From: Sphingobacteriales bacterium
GTDB lineage: Bacteria; Bacteroidota; Bacteroidia; Chitinophagales; UBA2359
Direction of reading: 5' to 3'
NCBI GenBank assembly: GCA_016711295.1
Contig: JADJTE010000033.1
Coordinates: 1-18,712, forward strand
Length of the DNA: 18,712 nucleotides
The translations under genes and the position numbers were made by a program. Below, piece by piece: positions 14,362 through 18,712 of the stretch. Numbering within the stretch: position 1 is the first letter of the stretch; every line of letters starts with the position of its first letter. The notes beneath the pieces were generated by a model. It saw only the letters and a program-made list of their open reading frames with translations, was not told where the DNA came from and made no database searches.

Positions 14362-14490
14362 CTGCCAACAACATATAGCCGTCCATCGGCTTCGTTGGAA
14401 TTTTGTTTATAAAGATATATTTACTAATCCATTTTTACAGGACATACGGCGGCTGTGCGGACGTTGGCGGCGATTATGCGAACTTTCCAT
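14362..14490 (+). repeat. element copy split by an AT-rich insert, opening R4
   Basis: The left part has CCAAC (14365-14369), GCCG and, close by, CGGC and GTTGG (14394-14398), so it folds on itself, and it is followed by AATTTTGTTTATAAAG. About 40 AT-rich bases separate it from a normal right half (GGACATACGGCGGCTGTG, GTTGGCGGCGATTATGCG). It is the 3'-side element for the gene C unit. Confidence 0.7.
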
Positions 14491-15849
14491 ACTAAACCAA
14501 CGAAGCCGTTCAAATCTCCGTAGCAAGTGAATTTTTGCGCATCAAGTTAAGCGCAAGATAGCAAAGGGAAGTTGAAATTTGTGAGTGAAACGGTTTAGTG
14601 CTTCGTAGCAAGTGAAATTGCCGCGCATCAAGTTAAGCGCGAAATAGCGAAGGTAAGTTGAAGTTTGCGAGTGAAGCGGTTTGGCTCTTCGTAGCGAGTG
14701 AAATTGCCGCGCATCAAGTTAAGCGCGAGATAGCAAAGGAAGTTGAAACTTTCAGTGAAGCGGTTTAGTGCTTCGTAGCAAGTGAATTTTTGGGCATCAA
14801 GTTAAGCGCGAAATAGCAGAGGAAGTTGAAACTTTCAAGTGAAACCGTTTAGTGCTTCGTAGCAAGCAAAATTTCGCGCATCAAGTTAAGCGCGAAATAG
14901 CAGAGGGACGGCTTAGCTCTTCGTAGCAAGTGAACTTTGCGCATCAAGTTAAGCGCAAGATAGCAAAGGGATTTGAAGTTTGCAAGTGAAACGGTTTAGT
15001 GCTTCGTAGCAAGTGAATTTTTGGGCGTCAGTTAAGCGCGAAATAGCAAAGGGACGGTTTAGTGATTCGTAGCAAGTGAAATTGCCGCGCATCAGTTACA
15101 CAAAATAGCGAAGGAAGCTGAAACTTTCAAGTGAAGGGGTTTAGCTCTTCGTAGCGAGTGAAATTACTGCGCATCAGGTTAAGCGCGAAATAGCAAAGGG
15201 ACGGTTTAGTGCTTCGTAGCAGTGAAATTGCTGCGCAGGTTAAGCGCGAAATAGCAAAGGGACGGCTTAATGCTTCGTAGCAAGTGAAATTTCTGCTCAT
15301 CAGGTTAGCACGGATAGCAAAGGGACGGTTTAGTGCTTCGTAGCAAGTGAAATTTCTGCGCACGGTTAAGCGCGGGATATTAAGCGCGAAATAGCAAAGG
15401 GACGGCTTAATGCTTCGTAGCAAGTGAAATTTCTGCGCATCAAGTTAAGCACGAGATAGCAAAGGGACGGTTTAGTGCTTCGTAGCAAGTGAAATTTCTG
15501 CGCATCAAGTTAAGCGCGGAATAGCAAAGGGACGGTTTAACTATTCGTAGCAGTGAACTTTGCGCATCAAGTTAAGCGCGAAATAGCAAAGGAATTTGAA
15601 ACTTCGCGAAACGGTTTAGTGCTTCGTAGCAAGTGAATTTTTGGGTATCAAGGCGAAAACCGCCGCCAACAATACGCATTAGTGCTTCGTAGCAGTGAAA
15701 TTGCCGCGCATCAAGTTAAGCGCGAAATAGCAAAGGGACGGTTTATTCTTTCGTAGAAGTGAAACTGCTGCGCATCAAGTTAAGCGCGAAATAGCAGAGA
15801 GGCAAGTGAAACGGTTTAGTGCTTCGTAGCAAGTGAATTTTTGAGTATC
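14491..15849 (+). repeat. array R4, main part
   Basis: About 18-20 units of the same family. Many units have lost one to several bases compared with R1-R3 (GCAGTGAAATT for GCAAGTGAAATT, GCGTCAGTTAAGC, GCACGGTTAAGC). A solo element left end lies at 15650-15679 in a composite block shared with 9062-9240. The block near 15360-15385 shows a partial unit (TTAAGCGCGGGATATTAAGC), probably a replication or assembly slip. Confidence 0.88.
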
Positions 15850-15988
15850 AAGGCAAAACCACCGCCAACAATACACAGCCGTCCATAACCCGATCAAGGG
15901 CGCGGGGGCGAAATTCGGGCAAAATCACGCACGAAGGCATACGGCGGCTGTGCGGGCGTTGGCGGCGATTATGCGAACTTTCCATACT
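15850..15988 (+). repeat. hairpin element, copy in R4
   Basis: Slightly shortened copy (AAGGCAAAACC, CCCGATCAAGGGCGCGGGGG, AAAATCACGCACG), with outer arms kept. The right tail is CTTTCCATACTGAACC, the same tail type as at 14481 and in the fragment at 571. Confidence 0.8.
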
Positions 15989-16124
15989 GAACCGGCGGAA
16001 ACGGTTTAGCCTCCGTAGCAAGTGAAATTTCTGCGCACCAAGTTAAGCGCGAAATAGCAAAGGGATTTGAAATTTGCGAGTGAAGCGGTTTAGTGCTTCG
16101 TAGCAAGTGAAATTGCTGCGCATC

Positions 16125-16256
16125 AAGGCAAAACCACCGCCAACAATACACAGCCGTCCATAACCCGCATCGGTGGCGCGGGGCGCGAAATTCGGGCAAA
16201 ATCTCACGCGCGAAGGCATACGGCGGCTGTGCGGGCGTTGGCGGCGATTATGCGAA
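16125..16256 (+). repeat. hairpin element, terminal copy of R4
   Basis: Separated from the previous copy by two units (15989-16124). An extra CG in GGGGCGCGAAATTC distinguishes it. It ends GATTATGCGAA and enters the type B leader of gene E, as at 11395. Confidence 0.85.
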
Positions 16257-16340
16257 ACAAGTGTACATAGTTTCGGAAAAACGCTAGCCATCGGTGGGCT
16301 AACCCAAAACACCACTTGAAAGAAAGGAGTAGGGATTAAT
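16257..16340 (+). promoter_or_regulatory. type B leader module upstream of gene E
   Basis: Same module as before gene C, although the coding regions are unrelated: ACAAGTGTACATAGTTTCGG, then GCTAGCC-atcggtg-GGCTAAC, CCAAAACACCACTTGAAAG and AAAGGAGTAGGGATTAAT. Similarity stops about 18 nt before the start codon. This points to the leader being moved or kept as a unit independent of the gene. Confidence 0.55.
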
Positions 16341-16357
16341 TTCAAACTTATTTTCAA

Positions 16358-16582
16358 TTGCGAAAAGTTATTTTCGTTTTATTCTCACTATTCCTTTATG
16401 TCGCTACAAATGCACAATCGCTTCCTTTTTGTGGATCAGATGAATTGGAAAGACTTATAATCGAGCAAGATCCATCTTATTTAGCTCGTAAAGCAAGTAA
16501 TGAAGCGCATTTGCAACGCTATATTGCTAATCACAAAGGACAAGAACGGGAGTCCATTACTATTCCTGTAGTATTTATGTAG
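16358..16582 (+). CDS. gene E, signal peptide and prodomain segment
   Basis: 74 codons: signal peptide, then CGSDELERLIIEQDPSYLA and HLQRYIANHKGQERESITIP, the usual run-up to the VVFHVVH-like strand of M43 proteins. It stops at VVFM. The frame resumes as VHSNEAIVNSITSAVLQSQI and later as NYDVNYLPSAFLARSVDTEI in other frames. Confidence 0.6.
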   Translation: MRKVIFVLFSLFLYVATNAQSLPFCGSDELERLIIEQDPSYLARKASNEAHLQRYIANHKGQERESITIPVVFM

Positions 16583-17080
16583 TCCACAGCAACGAAGCCA
16601 TTGTCAACAGCATCACCTCTGCTGTTCTTCAATCACAAATAGATATACTAAACCGTGATTTTCTAGACAAAACTATGATGTAAACTACCTACCCTCAGCC
16701 TTTTTAGCCCGTTCCGTGGATACAGAAATACGATTTTGTTTGGCACGGCAAACACCAGATGGAGCAGCTAGCACGGGTATAGTTCGTAAGTTTGGGTCTA
16801 GCGCAGATGCCTATTATATATAATGGGAAACGATACTGATGATGGTAAGAGTGTTAAAGGTAGCGTAAAAGGCTCGCCCGCATGGGACAACACTTTCGTT
16901 ACCTAAATATATGGATTTGTGATATAAGGGATAGTGATTTGACTGATGATATTTTGGGTTTTGCTTACCGCCCCAACCAAATTCCTGCTGTGCCACTTGG
17001 GTTGATGGTGTTGTGCTAGACTATCGCCATACAGGGCTTAGTACGGTCAATCCTTCACAAAGCTAAAAGTTGAAAGAAAC

Positions 17081-17368
17081 ATGGGACGCACTTTAACGCA
17101 CGAAGTAGGGCATTACTTGGATTTACTACACCTTTGGGGAGATTTAAACCAGATTGGGGATAATTTATGTTCCGATGATGATTTTTGCTTAGACACTCCC
17201 ATTCAGAAAAACCCCAATTACGGAGTACCCAGTTTTCCCACTCTTTCTTCCTGTCCAGGGGAAGATGCCTTTATCGAACCTATGTTTAGGAATTATATGG
17301 ATTACCCAGACGACAAAGTGCTGATAGCTTTACAAGCTACCAAAAAGAAAGAATGCACGCCGCAATAG
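17081..17368 (+). CDS. gene E, zinc-site segment of the M43 protease
   Basis: Holds the catalytic region: THEVGHYLDLLHLWGD, with His ligands 1, 5 and 11 and the catalytic Glu all present; DNLCSDDDFCLDTPIQKNPN; CPGEDAFIEPMFRNYMDYPD. Position 8 of the zinc motif is Asp instead of the Gly of the textbook HExxHxxGxxH; I recall related Bacteroidota proteins varying there. The ATG at 17081 is internal. The last few codons (ECTPQ) are out of frame; the next segment supplies ERMHAAIDLYRPG. Confidence 0.65.
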   Translation: MGRTLTHEVGHYLDLLHLWGDLNQIGDNLCSDDDFCLDTPIQKNPNYGVPSFPTLSSCPGEDAFIEPMFRNYMDYPDDKVLIALQATKKKECTPQ

Positions 17369-17790
17369 ACCTATATAGACCAGGGTTAAAAACATCACAA
17401 GGTTGCACTTTCGGAACAAGTGCGCGAGGCTGCTCTGTTTTAAGCGAACAATTGGGGATTTATGCCGAAACAGTGCAAAATAATGCGGCGGTTGTTCATT
17501 GGGTAAAAAGCAAATCTTCCACTTATGAAGTTTGGTATAAAGCACAGTCTTCAAGTAATTGGACAGTTGCAAGTAGCCCAACAGATAATAAATACACTAT
17601 ATCAGGCATTTCTGCCGCTGAACCTTACCAAGTCAAAGTAAAACATTTTATCTGCCCAACTTATTCTCCTTTTACAAGCACTATTAGTGTGCAAGCTACT
17701 GCTATACAAAATACATCAATTCCCTGCTCCACCAGATGCTTCAAACAACAGTACAAGCCCAACCCTTATTGCACTAAATACAGGTGGTAA
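17353..17790 (+). CDS. gene E, fibronectin type III segment
   Basis: MHAAIDLYRPGLKTSQGC closes the protease domain. From about 17480 to 17700 there is a fibronectin type III fold pattern (AAVVHWVKSKSSTYEVWYKA, NWTVASS, YTISGISAAEPYQVKVKHF, STISVQAT). After QNTSIPCS the frame is wrong and the true sequence continues in the following segment. Confidence 0.6.
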   Translation: MHAAIDLYRPGLKTSQGCTFGTSARGCSVLSEQLGIYAETVQNNAAVVHWVKSKSSTYEVWYKAQSSSNWTVASSPTDNKYTISGISAAEPYQVKVKHFICPTYSPFTSTISVQATAIQNTSIPCSTRCFKQQYKPNPYCTKYRW

Positions 17791-18001
17791 TGCTACAATT
17801 AACCAAACAATAAACACAAGTACTGATATTGATTGGTATACAGTTACTACTACAAATGCAAAACCAAATATAAAAATAACCTTAACCAACCTGCCCCACG
17901 ACTATGATATGCGTGTATTTAAGAATGGAGCAACAAGCCCTATTGACGACCCAGATACCCCCACTAAACCCGCTTGTAATGCCCGAAATAACCAAGCATA
18001 A
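17687..18001 (+). CDS. gene E, PPC-like domain segment
   Basis: PAPPDASNNSTSPTLIALNT, then NATINQTINTSTDIDWYTVT, IKITLTNLPHDYDMRVFKNG. The 'D.DWY.v .. i.vtLt.lp.DYD..v' pattern is that of bacterial pre-peptidase C-terminal domains, a beta-sandwich common behind secreted peptidases. The first ~12 codons and the last ~20 are out of frame. The next domain (YPEDFTPNYMYQLKVETSGT, then the sorting domain) lies in other frames up to 18409. Confidence 0.55.
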   Translation: MCKLLLYKIHQFPAPPDASNNSTSPTLIALNTGGNATINQTINTSTDIDWYTVTTTNAKPNIKITLTNLPHDYDMRVFKNGATSPIDDPDTPTKPACNARNNQA

Positions 18002-18541
18002 TACAACGGGTCAAGCTTACCTATACTATACAGATAAAAGGGTTTCTATCCCGAAGATTTCACGCCCAACTATATGTATCAATTAAAAGTAGAAACAAGT
18101 GGTACTCCATTTGCTAAAACTGACCAACAAGAATATATACAGAACACAGAAAATCCCACTTTGTTGTTGTACCCTAATCCAACAAATGGATATTTAAATA
18201 TCTCATTCTGACACAAAAGAAAATGAAATAGCGCAAATACAAATAATTAATCTATTAGGCGAAATGGCGTATATGCCACTCAAATAGACACCGAAATAGG
18301 AGAAATTTATTTACTATTGACCTTTCCGAACTACGCAAGGGGCTTTATTGGGTGAAATTAGCATCGCCAAGTCCATTCGACACTTTCAAAACTAATTATC
18401 AAACAATAATAACATATTTATTTGTAAAAAACACTATATCGACTTTGAGTTCTGCTAATATTATCTAAAAAAACAGTAGATTTTAGGTAAAAATGCTATA
18501 TTTCCAAGCGAGGATAGTTGTTTCAACCCATCCATCATCAG

Positions 18542-18712
18542 ATGAAAAATATCCTATTATCCCTCCTACTTTTTTGCCTTTTTCCTTTGTTTGATGGCAA
18601 AACATCCGTATCTACAACTCCAAAATACGACAAAATTGTTTTTTCAAGTTCTTGCATATGGGTAGGAGTAGAATACCCAATGGACAGGATTTCCAAAAAC
18701 ATCATACTTAAT
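18542..18712 (+). CDS. start of a secreted protein, runs off the window
   Basis: 57 open codons to the last base. MKNILLSLLLFCLFPLFDGK is a signal-peptide-like start, close in style to the MKNIVLFLMSLF of the lipoprotein at 152. The rest (KYDKIVFSSSCIWVGVEYPM, DRISKNIILN) is not recognised. It may be the partner of gene E, but it begins 132 nt after it instead of 4. That AT-rich spacer (18410-18541) carries no repeat unit and no convincing promoter. Confidence 0.55.
   Translation, partial: MKNILLSLLLFCLFPLFDGKTSVSTTPKYDKIVFSSSCIWVGVEYPMDRISKNIILN

Larger units (their letters stand above)
16358..18409 (+). pseudogene. gene E: secreted M43-type metalloprotease with FN3, PPC-like and T9SS domains, frameshifted
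   Basis: About 680 codons spread over many frames. Signal peptide RKVIFVLFSLFLYVATNAQS; prodomain with QRYIANHKGQERESITIPVV; M43 region with LQSQIDILNRDF, YLPSAFLARSVDTEIRFCLA, TPDGAASTGIVRKFG, RYLNIWIC and DGVVLDYRHTG; zinc site HEVGHYLDLLH (17099-17131); CSDDDFCLDTPIQ; Met-turn NYMDYPDD (17291). Then come a fibronectin type III domain, a PPC-like domain and a sorting domain (LLLYPNPTNGYLNIS, IINLLGEMAY, LSELRKGLYWVKL) ending KLIIKQ at 18407-18409. This is the cytophagalysin-like group of M43. TTG at 16358 is the start in frame; an ATG would appear if one T of AATTGCG were extra. At least eight frame breaks occur. It has no EGF-type lipoprotein partner. Confidence 0.75.

Noticed and set aside
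552..16256. Diversity-generating retroelement or phase-variable invertible system
   Set aside because: No reverse transcriptase or recombinase is present, no adenine-biased variable copy was seen, and all elements point the same way.
18421..18450. Promoter for the ORF at 18542 (TTTG at 18421 and CTTTG downstream)
   Set aside because: The spacing is about 15 nt instead of 19-21, and the -7 box lacks the TA.

Overview
The window reads as accessory DNA from a member of the Bacteroidota. The evidence is C-terminal modules like those of type IX secretion system (T9SS) substrates on every large gene, Cys-rich lipoproteins beginning MK(N/A), AT-leaning codon use and weak Shine-Dalgarno signals. Genus and species cannot be told. 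All genes are on the + strand. No rRNA, tRNA, transposase, integrase or CRISPR was seen.

The layout is modular. Gene units are at about 1-496 (tail of a secreted protein plus a small lipoprotein), 1665-4228 (A plus lipoprotein), 6026-8653 (B plus lipoprotein), 11495-14292 (C plus lipoprotein) and 16358-18409 (E, an M43-type metalloprotease). A new secreted ORF starts at 18542. A, B and C are paralogues of one family that I cannot name. Each is followed, after exactly 4 nt, by a small lipoprotein; those of A and B, and recognisably that of C, carry an EGF-like Cys-rich motif. The implied system is a surface or exported protein plus a lipoprotein partner, in several divergent copies.

Between the units lie four long non-coding arrays (about 552-1535, 4229-5885, 8844-11395 and 14362-16256), close to 40% of the window. 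They are mosaics of a roughly 64-bp unit, with a longer variant of about 85-90 bp, interrupted by a roughly 147-bp element that folds as nested inverted repeats (CCGCCAAC..CACAGCCG..CGGCTGTG..GTTGGCGG). Every array is bracketed by this element: a short, degraded, intact or AT-interrupted copy at the 3' end of the preceding gene unit, and an intact copy directly before the leader of the next. Two leader types follow the terminal element. Type A precedes genes A and B. Type B precedes gene C and the unrelated gene E. A duplication of about 640 bp between two arrays ends exactly where the two leader types diverge, so the array and element seem to behave as exchangeable upstream modules.

Most large genes are split by single-base indels. 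Where a paralogue allows the frame to be restored, several indels fall in short homopolymers (TTTT for TTT, GGGGG for GGGG). The breaks differ between A and B, so they look like residual long-read errors or recent decay rather than programmed frameshifting. The last third of the window (14500-18409) has the most such defects.
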